From Pseudomonadota bacterium (lineage in GTDB: Bacteria > Pseudomonadota > Gammaproteobacteria > Competibacterales > Competibacteraceae): a DNA stretch of 64,000 bases. The DNA lies in contig JAKLIY010000003.1 in NCBI GenBank assembly GCA_022709365.1, positions 62,001-126,000 of the forward strand. Reading direction: 5' to 3'. How positions within the stretch are numbered: position 1 is the first letter of the stretch; every line of letters begins with the position of its first letter. Below the pieces are notes generated by a model that searched no databases, was not told where the DNA came from, and saw nothing but the letters and a program-made list of their open reading frames with translations. The translations under genes and the position numbers were made by a program. Shown piece by piece: positions 36,414-44,032 of the stretch.

Positions 36414-38708
36414 ATGACCGATCCGTTGGTCGTCTGCCGAAACCTGAGTTACCGTTACCCCATTGCCGAAAAGCTCGTCCTGCAAGACCTGGAGTTCACG
36501 GTCCACGCCGGTGAATTCGTGCTGCTGGCCGGGGCCAGCGGTTCCGGTAAGTCGACCCTGTGCCGGTTGTTGAATGGCCTGATTCCACACCTGCATGGCG
36601 GCGAACTGCGCGGTCAACTGACGGTAGCCGGTGCGGATCCCGGCGTGACGCCACCTCATCAGTTGAGCCGGACGGTCGGGCTATTGCTGCAACGGCCCGA
36701 CGCACAGTGTCTGGCGGCCACGGTCGCTCGTGACATCGCCTTTGGCCCCGCCTGTCAGGGACTGGATCGGGTCGCCATTGTCCGCCGGGCACGTGAGGCG
36801 GTGGAACGGCTGGATATCGCCCATCTGCTGGAACGGTCGCCGCATACGCTGTCCTGCGGTGAGCAACAGCGGGTGGCGCTGGCGGGAGTTTTGGCGATGG
36901 GGCCGAAACTGCTGGTGCTGGACGAACCGTTTGCCTTTCTCGATATGGCAGGCGCAGCGCAATTGCGCGAGTTATTACGCTGCCTGCCTGACTCCGGCAT
37001 CACCGTCATCATCGCGGAGCATCGCTTGGGTGAATTGACTGACTTGGCCAACCGGATGTTGGTCTTGCACCAGGGCCGGCTGGTCGCTGACGGTTCCCCG
37101 GAAACCGTATTAGCCGGCAACATCGCCGCCTGGGGTCTGGAACAGCCCGGCATTCACTCCTTCCCTCCATCTTCCAAAGTTCCCTCCCCTCTGGCGGGGG
37201 AAGCATCAACTCCCTCCCTCTTGGCGGGAGAATTCACATCAACGCCTTCCCCCCTGGTGGGGGAGGGCTGGGGTGGGAGGGAACCGGTGATTGCATGGGA
37301 TAGCGTCGGCTGCGAACGTGATGGTCGCTCCGTGCTGAATGGAGCCAGTCTGGCGAGTCGCCCCGGCGAGATTGTGGCGTTGTTCGGCGCGAATGGGGCG
37401 GGTAAAAGCACCTTGTTGCGGCATGGCAATGGGCTGTTGCGCGCCCAGCACGGCGAAGTGCGGGTGCTGGAGCGACCCATCGGACGCCGGCCCGTTGCGG
37501 CGTTGGCCGGCGAAGTCGGGCTGGTGATGCAGCAACCCGCGCACATGCTATTCGCGCCGACCGTGCGCGCTGAACTGGCGGTCGGCCCCCGCGCCTTGGG
37601 CCGCCATGATCCGGCCTGGTGTGAGCAACTCAGTGAGCGCTTTGGCCTAACGGGGCTGCTGGATCGGCCCCCGCAGACCCTCAGCGCCGGTGAACAGCGG
37701 CGATTAGCTATAGCGGCGGTGCTGGCGTCCCGGCCAAGGGCATTGCTGCTGGATGAGCCAACTGCCGGGCAGGACGCGGCTGCTCGGGCGACGTTGCGGG
37801 CGCTGCTGACGGAGTGCGCTGCGGAAGGCGTAGCGATGATTGTGGCGACGCATGACGCCCACTGGGCCGGGTCGCTCTGTCACCGTTGGACGGTACTCAC
37901 GGAGGGGCGCATTCATGATGCCCCTGTGCCTGCAAGCGTTTACCCCTCTCCCCAGCCCTCCCCCACTAGGGGGGAGGGAGTTTTCCCCCTTGGTGGGAGG
38001 GGGTTGGAGGGAATCTTCCCCCCCTCCCCTGGTGGGAGGGGGTTGAGGGGAGGGGGAAACTTTGATCCTCGGGCGAAGCTGGTTGTCTATCTGCTCTATT
38101 GCGGACTGATTCTGCTGACGATACAACCGCTGGTGTTACTGCCGTTGCTCGCTGCGCCCTTAATTGGCATCCTGCTGACACACGGTTGGGCGGAGTGGCG
38201 ACGGGTTATGTGGCTGCTGTGGCCGACTCTGTTGCTATTTGCGGTCATCGTCGGCGCGGGGAGCGGCCTGGAAGCGGCAGCCGGCGCAGTGTTGCGTTTG
38301 CTAACCTTGGTCACTGCCAGTGTGCTGTTCTTTGCCCTGACTCCACCAGAGGAATTAGGAGAATCCTTGCTGGACAGCGGTTTATCACCCCAGGTCGTGT
38401 TCCTGCTGGAAGGAACCTTGCGTTTTGCGCCCACCATGGCGGCGTTGGCCCGCGAAGTCCGCGAGGCGCAGGAAAGCCGGGGCATCCGGCTGGACGGGTT
38501 CTATCTGCTGCGCAACGGTGTTGCCCTGTTGGGACCCTTGCTAGCGGGTGTGATGCGCTTGGCTGACGACTTGGCCGAGGCGCTGGAAGCGCGCGGTTTC
38601 GGTGGACCGACCCGCACTCCTCTGGCGGATTATCGGTTTCAGACGCGGGATTGGGTGCTGATCGCCGGGGTGCTGGCCGCGGTGTATTCCTGGGCGATTT
38701 TCAGATAG
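36414..38708 (+). CDS. Fused energy-coupling factor: two ABC ATPases plus EcfT in one chain
   Basis: The 764-residue protein joins three functions. Residues about 1-245 are ATPase 1 (Walker [11 protein letters not shown], signature [13 protein letters not shown], Walker [13 protein letters not shown]). Residues about 292-508 are ATPase 2 ([37 protein letters not shown]). Residues about 552-764 are the membrane T component with EcfT coupling motifs [11 protein letters not shown] and ALEARGF. The joints at about 246-291 and 510-551 are runs of [19 protein letters not shown] and PPSPGGRG, translated from palindromic repeats. With ThiW it should import thiamine precursor using ATP. The extreme 3' end, from about 38683, derives from a ygiQ-like fragment, so the C terminus may be shortened. 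Confidence 0.9.
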   Translation: MTDPLVVCRNLSYRYPIAEKLVLQDLEFTVHAGEFVLLAGASGSGKSTLCRLLNGLIPHLHGGELRGQLTVAGADPGVTPPHQLSRTVGLLLQRPDAQCLAATVARDIAFGPACQGLDRVAIVRRAREAVERLDIAHLLERSPHTLSCGEQQRVALAGVLAMGPKLLVLDEPFAFLDMAGAAQLRELLRCLPDSGITVIIAEHRLGELTDLANRMLVLHQGRLVADGSPETVLAGNIAAWGLEQPGIHSFPPSSKVPSPLAGEASTPSLLAGEFTSTPSPLVGEGWGGREPVIAWDSVGCERDGRSVLNGASLASRPGEIVALFGANGAGKSTLLRHGNGLLRAQHGEVRVLERPIGRRPVAALAGEVGLVMQQPAHMLFAPTVRAELAVGPRALGRHDPAWCEQLSERFGLTGLLDRPPQTLSAGEQRRLAIAAVLASRPRALLLDEPTAGQDAAARATLRALLTECAAEGVAMIVATHDAHWAGSLCHRWTVLTEGRIHDAPVPASVYPSPQPSPTRGEGVFPLGGRGLEGIFPPSPGGRGLRGGGNFDPRAKLVVYLLYCGLILLTIQPLVLLPLLAAPLIGILLTHGWAEWRRVMWLLWPTLLLFAVIVGAGSGLEAAAGAVLRLLTLVTASVLFFALTPPEELGESLLDSGLSPQVVFLLEGTLRFAPTMAALAREVREAQESRGIRLDGFYLLRNGVALLGPLLAGVMRLADDLAEALEARGFGGPTRTPLADYRFQTRDWVLIAGVLAAVYSWAIFR
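37158..37285. repeat. Cluster of C/G-rich palindromic repeats, ECF joint 1
   Basis: Several overlapping copies occur: CCCTCCCCTCTGGCGGGGGA, then CTCCCTCCCTCTTGGCGGGA, then CCTTCCCCCCTGGTGGGGGA with GGGCTGGGGTGGGAGGG. They are read in frame between ATPase 1 and ATPase 2. Confidence 0.8.
37944..38062. repeat. Cluster of C/G-rich palindromic repeats, ECF joint 2
   Basis: At least three copies lie in tandem, centred on CCCCCACTAGGGGGGAGGGA, CCCCCTTGGTGGGAGGGGG and CCCCTCCCCTGGTGGGAGGG. They are read in frame between ATPase 2 and EcfT, whose own natural start would be near [12 protein letters not shown]. Confidence 0.8.
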
Positions 38709-38793
38709 CCGCCGACAGGATGCGTTACCCGTTCACAAACATAGGCGGAATCGCGGATCGCCAAGTCATAACGCACACTGGAAGCGACCAACT
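38683..38793 (-). pseudogene. Diverged fragment of ygiQ
   Basis: The minus strand reads [19 protein letters not shown] and VGGYLKI, closely matching [27 protein letters not shown] in ygiQ at 34216-34312. The DNA match is obvious by eye, roughly four bases in five. The fragment overlaps the last codons of the fused ECF gene (WAIFR and its TAG), and the integrase relic follows it. Confidence 0.75.
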
Positions 38794-38813
38794 ACAGGAA
38801 ATCGCCGAAGCGG

Positions 38814-39179
38814 CTAAAAATCCAGCGGACTTTTGGCTTCCTTCAGCGTCATGCTCCGCACGGTGTGGGTATAAATTATCGTCGTGCGCACGTCGCTGTG
38901 TCCCAGCAACTCCTGAATCGTGCGCATTGGGAATCCGGGTGCGGTGTACCGCTTCTTTGATGGCCTTTGACATCGAGGTTCCGGCTGATGCTTGACCCGC
39001 AATTTTTCCTGAAAAGCGGGCAAACTCTGGCGATCAATCGGCGCGACGCTATACTTGTCACAGAAATCCAGGTCATAGCGCAGCCACTGGTGATAGTGCG
39101 GACGCTGCCCGGCCATGGCGTTCTGTTGCGCCAACCGCGCCTCGTAGTGCTGGGCGAGTTCCGAGGGGACGGCGAGCAT
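38814..39179 (-). pseudogene. intI: Integron-type tyrosine integrase with internal deletion
   Basis: The open frame of 121 codons joins an integrase N terminus (MLAVPSELAQHYEARLAQQN, HQWLRYDLDFCDKY, FQEKLRVK; the SAM-like core-binding domain) directly to the extreme C terminus RTIQELLGHSDVRTTIIYTH ending EAKSPLDF. The latter is typical of integron integrases and contains the late H-x-x-x tyrosine block. The central catalytic domain is missing, apart from a short frame-shifted scrap AIKEAVHRTRIPN. The protein cannot recombine DNA. The gene's start faces the cassette-like genes to the right, as intI does in an integron. Confidence 0.8.
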
Positions 39180-39302
39180 GGCGGGATTTCCAGGGTTGTG
39201 AGGTTTGCGATGAATGTTATGCTGCTGATGAAGGCTAGCAAGATCAACTTCTTGTCAACCATGGCAAATAGCGGTAGATAGGCGGAAACCACATAATCAT
39301 TA

Positions 39303-39351
39303 GTTGTCGCGGACGCGACAACGGGGCGACTTATCTGCCGCCCTGTTAGGC
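39303..39351 (+). repeat. attI/attC-like site at the head of the cassette array
   Basis: GTTGTCGCGGACGCGACAAC (39303-39322) is a near-perfect palindrome; its right half CGACAAC begins a structure that closes with CCGCCCTGTTAGGC, a canonical GTTRRRY core at 39345-39351. The first cassette gene starts 15 bases later. Confidence 0.6.
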
Positions 39352-39365
39352 ATCAAGGAATTATC

Positions 39366-39911
39366 ATGCGTGATGCGTTGCATCTTGAAAATCTTCGATC
39401 ACGTTTCAATTCCGGAGAGAAGTTGAAGTTTGCCTTCTTCTGGGGGCATCAGCAGAGTAAGAATGGAATCACTTCGTCATGTTTCAGTCAGTGGTACGGA
39501 GTACCATTCGTAGTTGATGGTCAACGCTATCCAACGGCTGAGCACTATATGATGGCGGAGAAGGCTGCGTTATTTAGCGATACAGTCACAAGAGTACAAG
39601 TGCTTCAGTCCCCAAATCCCGGCGCAGCAAAGGCACTTGGCCGGCAAGTTCGTGGCTTTGATGAAACTGTCTGGCTGGAGAATAGATTCTCAATTGTTGT
39701 CAGGGCAAACGAAGCCAAGTTCGGCCAGAACGCTGAGCTGAGAGCATTCCTCAAACAAACCGGTTCGCGTGTTCTTGTTGAGGCAAGTCCTGTTGATAGA
39801 ATCTGGGGCATTGGCCTAGCTCAAGGTGATGAGAAGGCGAATAACCCAAACCTTTGGCGCGGCCTCAATCTTTTGGGTTTTGCTCTCATGCAAGTACGTG
39901 ATGATGCCTAA
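39366..39911 (+). CDS. NADAR/YbiA-like N-glycosidase domain protein (cassette gene)
   Basis: The 181-residue protein fits the NADAR (YbiA/DUF1768) family: FFWGHQQSKNGITSSCFSQWY, the key TAEHYMMAEKAALF, KALGRQVRGFDETVW, NRFSIVVRANEAKF and WGIGLAQGDEKANNPNLWRGLNLLG. Members hydrolyse N-glycosidic bonds of riboflavin intermediates or, in other clades, ADP-ribose-type modifications, including in phage conflict. It has lower GC than the chromosome and its stop TAA lies inside the attC core GCCTAAC, the standard arrangement of an integron cassette. Confidence 0.88.
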   Translation: MRDALHLENLRSRFNSGEKLKFAFFWGHQQSKNGITSSCFSQWYGVPFVVDGQRYPTAEHYMMAEKAALFSDTVTRVQVLQSPNPGAAKALGRQVRGFDETVWLENRFSIVVRANEAKFGQNAELRAFLKQTGSRVLVEASPVDRIWGIGLAQGDEKANNPNLWRGLNLLGFALMQVRDDA

Positions 39912-39986
39912 CAATTCGATCCAGGGGACACCCAGCAAGCTGGGTTCCCTCCCTTCGGTCGGTGCCCCTGATCTCAAACGTTGTCG
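39906..39986 (+). repeat. attC-like site after the NADAR cassette
   Basis: The site opens with GCCTAAC (39906-39912), contains paired arms CCAGGGGACACC and GGTGCCCCTG, and closes with AACGTTGTCG (core GTTGTCG at 39980-39986). The 81-base length fits attC. Confidence 0.65.
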
Positions 39987-39992
39987 CGGACG

Positions 39993-40127
39993 CGACAACG
40001 GGGCGGCGGATGGCATCCGCTGCTTGCACGGCGCGAAGCGCCTCACAACCAGCGGATCAAGCGGACTTCGCCCGTCAAAAATTGCATTTTGTCCGGGCTT
40101 GCAGGTTATCCGCCGCCCCCGTTAGCA
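39993..40127 (+). repeat. Second attC-like site, gene-less cassette
   Basis: The site opens with CGACAAC (39993-39999), has complementary ends ACGGGGCGGCGGAT and ATCCGCCGCCCCCGT, and closes with GTTAGCA (40121-40127). It may be an empty cassette or a long attC of about 135 bases. Confidence 0.55.
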
Positions 40128-40164
40128 TGATGACAATAGGCACACCCTCTGCTACGCTTCCCTT

Positions 40165-40446
40165 ATGAAGCCAATCAACTGGAATGCAGAGAAAAACCAA
40201 GTTCTGATGAGTGAGCGAGGCATCTCTTTTGAAGATGTTGTGTTTGCCCTGCAGTCAGGCGGTCTGCTTGACGACCTGATCCATCCCAACAAAGAAAAGT
40301 ACCCGAGCCAGCGCATGTTCGTTGTTGACATCGATGACTATGCTTGGTTGGTCCCATATGTTGAAAATGAGCAGGAGCTTTTTCTCAAAACCATCATTCC
40401 CAGCCGCAAAGCGACCAAGCAGTATTTGAGGGGGCAGCATGAGTAA
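40165..40446 (+). CDS. brnT: BrnT family ribonuclease toxin
   Basis: The 93-residue protein matches BrnT: N terminus INWNAEKNQVLMSERGISFEDVVFAL, the central ERMFV-like QRMFVVDIDDYAWLVPYV and the C-terminal IIPSRKATKQYL with the family's S-R-A/K ending. BrnT is a RelE-fold RNase that cuts mRNA and is neutralised by BrnA. The gene overlaps its antitoxin by 8 bases. Small size and position between attC-like sites mark it as part of a cassette. Confidence 0.85.
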   Translation: MKPINWNAEKNQVLMSERGISFEDVVFALQSGGLLDDLIHPNKEKYPSQRMFVVDIDDYAWLVPYVENEQELFLKTIIPSRKATKQYLRGQHE

Positions 40447-40744
40447 AGAAAAGTTGGATCGGGAAGAGCAGGAATTGCTTGAGACCTTTGACTCTGGCGA
40501 GTTCGAGTCAGATTTGAGCGAAGAACGTCGAGCGTATCTCGCTCAGACAGCGGAAGAGTCTTTCAAGAAGGACAAGCGGATCAACATCCGGATATCCAGC
40601 CGCGATCTGGAGGCACTGCAGCGTCGTGCCTTGGAGGAGGGATTGCCCTATCAATCCCTTGTATCGAGTGTTCTTCACAAATACGTATCCGGCGGACTCA
40701 AAGATATTTCCGCTAACAAGGCGCTGCACCGGACAAGTCGGTGA
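40439..40744 (+). CDS. brnA: BrnA/CopG-type antitoxin
   Basis: The 101-residue protein has an acidic N terminus (DREEQELLETFDSGEFESDL) and a ribbon-helix-helix segment KDKRINIRISSRDLEALQRRALEEGLPYQSLVSSVLHKYV split over residues ~42-82. It should bind BrnT and repress the operon. Its last residues ANKALHRTSR are encoded by the attC-like site at 40711-40759, a signature of cassette genes that run into their recombination site. Confidence 0.85.
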   Translation: MSKEKLDREEQELLETFDSGEFESDLSEERRAYLAQTAEESFKKDKRINIRISSRDLEALQRRALEEGLPYQSLVSSVLHKYVSGGLKDISANKALHRTSR

Positions 40745-40759
40745 GCGCTGGTGTTAGCC
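40711..40759 (+). repeat. attC-like site after the brnTA cassette
   Basis: The site opens CGCTAACAAGGCGCTGCACC and closes with GAGCGCTGGTGTTAGCC; the outer arms GCTAACA and TGTTAGC are exact complements. The length is about 49 bases. Confidence 0.7.
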
Positions 40760-40783
40760 CGACGCTTTGCGCGAGAAGTAGAA

Positions 40784-40821
40784 TTGACAATTGGCTTTAT
40801 TGGTAATACGTTATGTATTAC
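40784..40821 (+). promoter_or_regulatory. Promoter and palindromic operator of the RHH/PIN module
   Basis: A perfect -35 TTGACA (40784-40789) is followed by an inverted repeat GTAATAC-GTTAT-GTATTAC (40803-40821) just ahead of the GAGG ribosome site. The palindrome is well placed for autorepression by the RHH antitoxin; the -10 hexamer is unclear (TACGTT at 17 bases). Confidence 0.55.
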
Positions 40822-40830
40822 GAGGTAGAT

Positions 40831-41076
40831 ATGACGAGTGTACGCCTTCCCAATGATATTAAGGAAAAGCTTCAAATGCTTTCTATATCAAGACATAAAT
40901 CCAAATCGGACATCATCAAGGAAGCTCTGGAACTGTTTCTGAAGACAGAGAATGAAGAGAAAGACTCCTATGAGATTGGAAAGGAGCTGTTTGGCCGGTT
41001 TGGATCTGGGGGCAATGATGTAGACTACAAGACAAGAGTGAAGGACAAGATTCGTGCTAAACACCATTCTCATTGA
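40831..41076 (+). CDS. Ribbon-helix-helix antitoxin
   Basis: The 81-residue protein starts MTSVRLPNDIKEKLQMLSIS and continues KSKSDIIKEALELFL, a standard RHH DNA-binding domain, with a charged C-terminal tail for toxin binding. I chose ATG 40831 over ATG 40813 because GAGG is correctly spaced and the operator palindrome would otherwise lie inside the gene. It overlaps the start of the PIN-domain toxin relic, the usual arrangement for such pairs. Confidence 0.8.
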   Translation: MTSVRLPNDIKEKLQMLSISRHKSKSDIIKEALELFLKTENEEKDSYEIGKELFGRFGSGGNDVDYKTRVKDKIRAKHHSH

Positions 41077-41468
41077 TACTGGTCCGCTCACAGCTCATCT
41101 TTGATAAAGATGATAAGTTTCACAGAAAGATTGTTGAATTTATTAAAGATAAAAAATTTCGGTTCGTTACAACCACTGCAGTTCTAACAGAGATCACGCA
41201 CCTACTTGACTTTAGTGTTGAAGCTCAAATCAACTTTTTTCAGTGGATTCTAAATAATGGAGTCACAATTGAGGAAGTTGGAATTTCTGATATTGCAAGG
41301 ATTATCGAACTGACAAAGAAATACTCTGATCAGCCAATGGACTTTGCTGACGCAACACTAGTCGTTGTCGCAGAAAGAACCGGAATAAAGAAGATTATTA
41401 GCATAGATTCCGATTTTGACATTTACAGGTTGCCAGGAAAAGTTCGAATAGAAAATGTATTTGGCTAA
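41054..41468 (+). pseudogene. PIN-domain toxin, frameshifted near its N terminus
   Basis: From GTG 41054 the frame reads VLNTILIDTGPLTAHL and then stops; this contains the first PIN catalytic aspartate (ILIDTGPL). After one base too many near 41092-41100, the other frame continues FDKDDKFHRKIVEF, with TTAVLTEITHLL (catalytic glutamate), QPMDFADATLVVVAERTG (aspartates) and IISIDSDFDIYRL. Restoring one frame would give a normal ~137-residue PIN RNase. As it stands, translation from an internal TTG at 41073 would lack the first aspartate. A sequencing error is possible. Confidence 0.8.
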
Positions 41469-41528
41469 CATTGGGTTCGAGACCGACAACCGGGACAAGC
41501 CCGATTGCGGCTCAACCCAGCGTTGTCG
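41463..41528 (+). repeat. attC-like site closing the cassette array
   Basis: The site opens with GGCTAACATTGGGTTCGAG and closes with CTCAACCCAGCGTTGTCG (core GTTGTCG 41522-41528). A following half site CGACAAC (41546-41552) touches the ychF stop codon, so the array ends exactly at that gene. Confidence 0.65.
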
Positions 41529-41551
41529 CGGACGTTTCATGCCCGCGACAA

Positions 41552-42643
41552 CTACACATTAAATCGGAAATGCATGACATCGCCTTCCTGGACAATGTAT
41601 TCCTTCCCCTCCAGTCGCCATTTACCGACCTCGCGGGCGCCAGCTTCACCGTTAAAGGCGATATAGTCGGCGTAAGCGATCACCTCGGCGCGAATAAACC
41701 CGCGCTCAAAATCGGTATGAATCACCGCCGCCGCTTGCGGAGCCGTGGCGCCAATTCGCACCGTCCAGGCGCGCACCTCCTTGGGGCCGGCGGTGAAATA
41801 GGTTTGTAAACCCAGCAGCTTATAGGCCGCGTGAATCACTCGATCCAATCCTGGTTCGGCCAGCCCGTAATCGGCCAGAAATTCGGCCTTGTCGGCATCG
41901 TCCAATTCAGCTAATTCTGCTTCAATCGCTGCGCAAACCGGTAAAACTTCCGCACCTTCTCGAATGGCGATTTCCCGCATCTGATCGAGGAATGGATTAT
42001 TTTCAAATCCATCTTCAGCGACATTCGCGATGTATAAAACCGGCTTGCCCGTCAGTAAAAACAGTTCCCGCAAGCCTTCCCGCTCGCCGGCTTCCAGCGC
42101 CAACGTGCGCAACGGTGCGCCGGTATCCAGATGCGCCTGCACCCGCTCCAGCAACGCCTTGCGCTCCAGCGTTTCCCGGCCACCGGACTTGGCCGCTTTC
42201 TCCGCCCGCTGCAACGCCTTTTCCACCGTCGCCAAATCGGCCAACGCCAATTCGGTATTAATCGTTTCAATATCTTCGCCGGGATTCACCCGCCCAGAAA
42301 CGTGAATCACATCGTCATTCTCAAAGCAGCGCACCACCTGCGCGATAGCGTCGGTTTCGCGGATATGCGCCAGAAACTGATTACCCAGTCCCTCGCCTTT
42401 CGACGCGCCAGCCACCAGCCCGGCGATGTCCACGAATTCCACCGTGGCCGGAATAATCTTGGGCGGTTTGACAATCGCCGCCAGCGCCGCCAAACGCGGA
42501 TCAGGCACCGGCACTACTCCGACGTTGGGGTCAATCGTGCAGAACGGATAATTTTCGGCCTGGATGCCCGCTTTGGTCAGGGCGTTGAACAGAGTGGACT
42601 TGCCGACGTTCGGCAAGCCGACGATGCCGCATTGAATGCCCAT
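41552..42643 (-). CDS. ychF: Redox-regulated ATPase YchF (Obg-like)
   Basis: The 363-residue protein has the YchF/OLA1 pattern: P-loop [43 protein letters not shown] (G3), and G4-like IANVAEDG with NxxE in place of NKxD, which explains the family's ATP preference. The C-terminal TGS-like domain ends [17 protein letters not shown]. It associates with ribosomes and stress responses. It is the last gene of the minus-strand housekeeping block, 6 bases after pth. Confidence 0.97.
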   Translation of the reverse strand: MGIQCGIVGLPNVGKSTLFNALTKAGIQAENYPFCTIDPNVGVVPVPDPRLAALAAIVKPPKIIPATVEFVDIAGLVAGASKGEGLGNQFLAHIRETDAIAQVVRCFENDDVIHVSGRVNPGEDIETINTELALADLATVEKALQRAEKAAKSGGRETLERKALLERVQAHLDTGAPLRTLALEAGEREGLRELFLLTGKPVLYIANVAEDGFENNPFLDQMREIAIREGAEVLPVCAAIEAELAELDDADKAEFLADYGLAEPGLDRVIHAAYKLLGLQTYFTAGPKEVRAWTVRIGATAPQAAAVIHTDFERGFIRAEVIAYADYIAFNGEAGAREVGKWRLEGKEYIVQEGDVMHFRFNV

Positions 42644-42649
42644 GGGCGG

Positions 42650-43282
42650 TTACTCGGAGGTTTGATTGGCGGAAAGAGCAGTGGGGGGAACGCGCCGACT
42701 GTGCAGGGCCTGCATCGCCCGTTCCCATTGACCGGCCAGCAGGCGCGGCACTTCACGCAGGGCGTCGGCAATCGCCTGTTCCAATAATTCCTGCTCAGAG
42801 CGTGGCGCGCGGCGCAGAACGTGGTTCAACACCTCGCGGCTGTCGCCGGGATGACCGATACCCAGCCGTAACCGGGCAAAATCATTGCCACCCAGTTGGG
42901 CGATTAGATCACGCAAGCCATTGTGGCCGCCGTGACCACCACCCTGTTTCAGGCGGACCGTACCCGGCGGCAGATCCAGATCGTCATGAACGACCAGAAT
43001 GGCCGGCAAGGGAATTTTGTGAAACCGCGCCAGCGCCGCAACCGCTTGGCCGCTGCGGTTCATATAGGTCATCGGCTTGAGCAGCCACAATTCCTGGTCC
43101 GCCAGCACGATGCGGCTCGTTTCGCCATGATATTTGGCGTCCGGGCGAAAATGGCCGCCGTGCTGGCGAGCCAGTTCATCCACCAGCCAGAAACCGGCGT
43201 TGTGACGAGTCTGGGCGTATTCGGGGCCGGGATTGCCCAGCCCGACGATCAGCCGTAACAAGGAGGCCGGTTCTGGCATCAC
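42650..43282 (-). CDS. pth: Peptidyl-tRNA hydrolase
   Basis: Pth releases peptides from prematurely dropped peptidyl-tRNA. The 210-residue protein has LIVGLGNPGPEYAQTRHNAGFW split by the catalytic histidine RHNAG, LKPMTYMNRSGQAV, VHDDLDLPPGTVRLKQGGGHGGHNGLRD and RLRLGIGHPG. All are canonical. Two adjacent ATGs (43282 and 43279) are possible. It lies 15 bases after rplY. Confidence 0.97.
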   Translation of the reverse strand: MMPEPASLLRLIVGLGNPGPEYAQTRHNAGFWLVDELARQHGGHFRPDAKYHGETSRIVLADQELWLLKPMTYMNRSGQAVAALARFHKIPLPAILVVHDDLDLPPGTVRLKQGGGHGGHNGLRDLIAQLGGNDFARLRLGIGHPGDSREVLNHVLRRAPRSEQELLEQAIADALREVPRLLAGQWERAMQALHSRRVPPTALSANQTSE

Positions 43283-43297
43283 AGGGGAATCAGGAGA

Positions 43298-43930
43298 TTA
43301 AGCGGCTGGCGTCGTCGGTGTGCTGGGTGCTTCCTCGCCGCCATGGGCGTGGTGGATGCTGACCACGATCACGTCCTGTTCAGAGCCGGCAGCGATGTGG
43401 TTGGCCAGTTCGACGCCATCGGGCAGTTTGAGGTCGGACAGATGCAGCGCGTTGCCCAACCCCAGATCGGTCAGATCGACTTCAATGAATTCCGGCAAGT
43501 CCTTGGGCAAACAGGCGATTTCAATGTCGATCAGCGCACGGCTGACCACGCCGCCCTGCTGCTTGACGCCGCGTGAAATGCTCTCATTGGTGAAATGCAG
43601 CGGGATATGGACCCGGAGCTGGCGGTCGGCGCTGGCCCGCAGGAAGTCGATATGCATGACCGTCGGCTTGAACGGGTGGCGATGCATGTCGCGCAACACG
43701 GCGGTTTCCATAGTCCCGTTGATTTGCAGAGTCAGCACATGCGAGTAGAACGCTTCCCCCGCTTTGTTCATCAGATTCAGGACTTCCAGGAGATTCAAGG
43801 TCAGCGGCTGTGGCTCCTGGCTTCCGCCGTACAAGATCGCCGGCAAATGACCGGTGCGACGCAGGCGGCGGCTCGCACCTTTCCCCAGCTCGCTACGCGG
43901 CTCGGCTTTCAATTCAAACTTAACACTCAT
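43298..43930 (-). CDS. rplY: 50S ribosomal protein L25 (Ctc form)
   Basis: The 210-residue protein is the long, two-domain CTC form of L25, which binds 5S rRNA: MSVKFELKAEPRSELGKGASRRLRRTG (as two parts), PAILYGG, AVLRDMHRHPFKPTVMHIDF and a C-terminal beta domain VHIPLHFTNESISRGVKQQGG. The tail is histidine/alanine-rich and variable. I use the ATG at 43930, with GGAGAA upstream. A terminator-like hairpin lies between prs and this gene. Confidence 0.96.
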   Translation of the reverse strand: MSVKFELKAEPRSELGKGASRRLRRTGHLPAILYGGSQEPQPLTLNLLEVLNLMNKAGEAFYSHVLTLQINGTMETAVLRDMHRHPFKPTVMHIDFLRASADRQLRVHIPLHFTNESISRGVKQQGGVVSRALIDIEIACLPKDLPEFIEVDLTDLGLGNALHLSDLKLPDGVELANHIAAGSEQDVIVVSIHHAHGGEEAPSTPTTPAA

Positions 43931-43955
43931 GAGCACTTCTCCAAACGCTAAACAT

Positions 43956-43989
43956 AAAAATGCGACGCGCCCGCGACCAGACGCGCCGC
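43956..43989 (-). terminator. Hairpin with U-tract between prs and rplY
   Basis: On the minus strand GCGGCGCG pairs with CGCGTCGC across a 12-base loop and is followed by ATTTTTATG. It probably terminates or attenuates prs transcription ahead of rplY. Confidence 0.6.
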
Positions 43990-44032
43990 TCTCGGTACTC
44001 CCGTCATCGAATCGGACGGGGCAGCAAAAATC

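Noticed and set aside
37158..38062. CRISPR-like or tandem repeat array in the ECF gene
   Set aside because: Repeat units vary in length and sequence and have no spacers; they are palindromic C/G-rich repeats.
38725..38973. 82-codon minus-strand frame overlapping the integrase relic
   Set aside because: It is a shifted frame through the ygiQ fragment and integrase scraps; it has no coherent protein.
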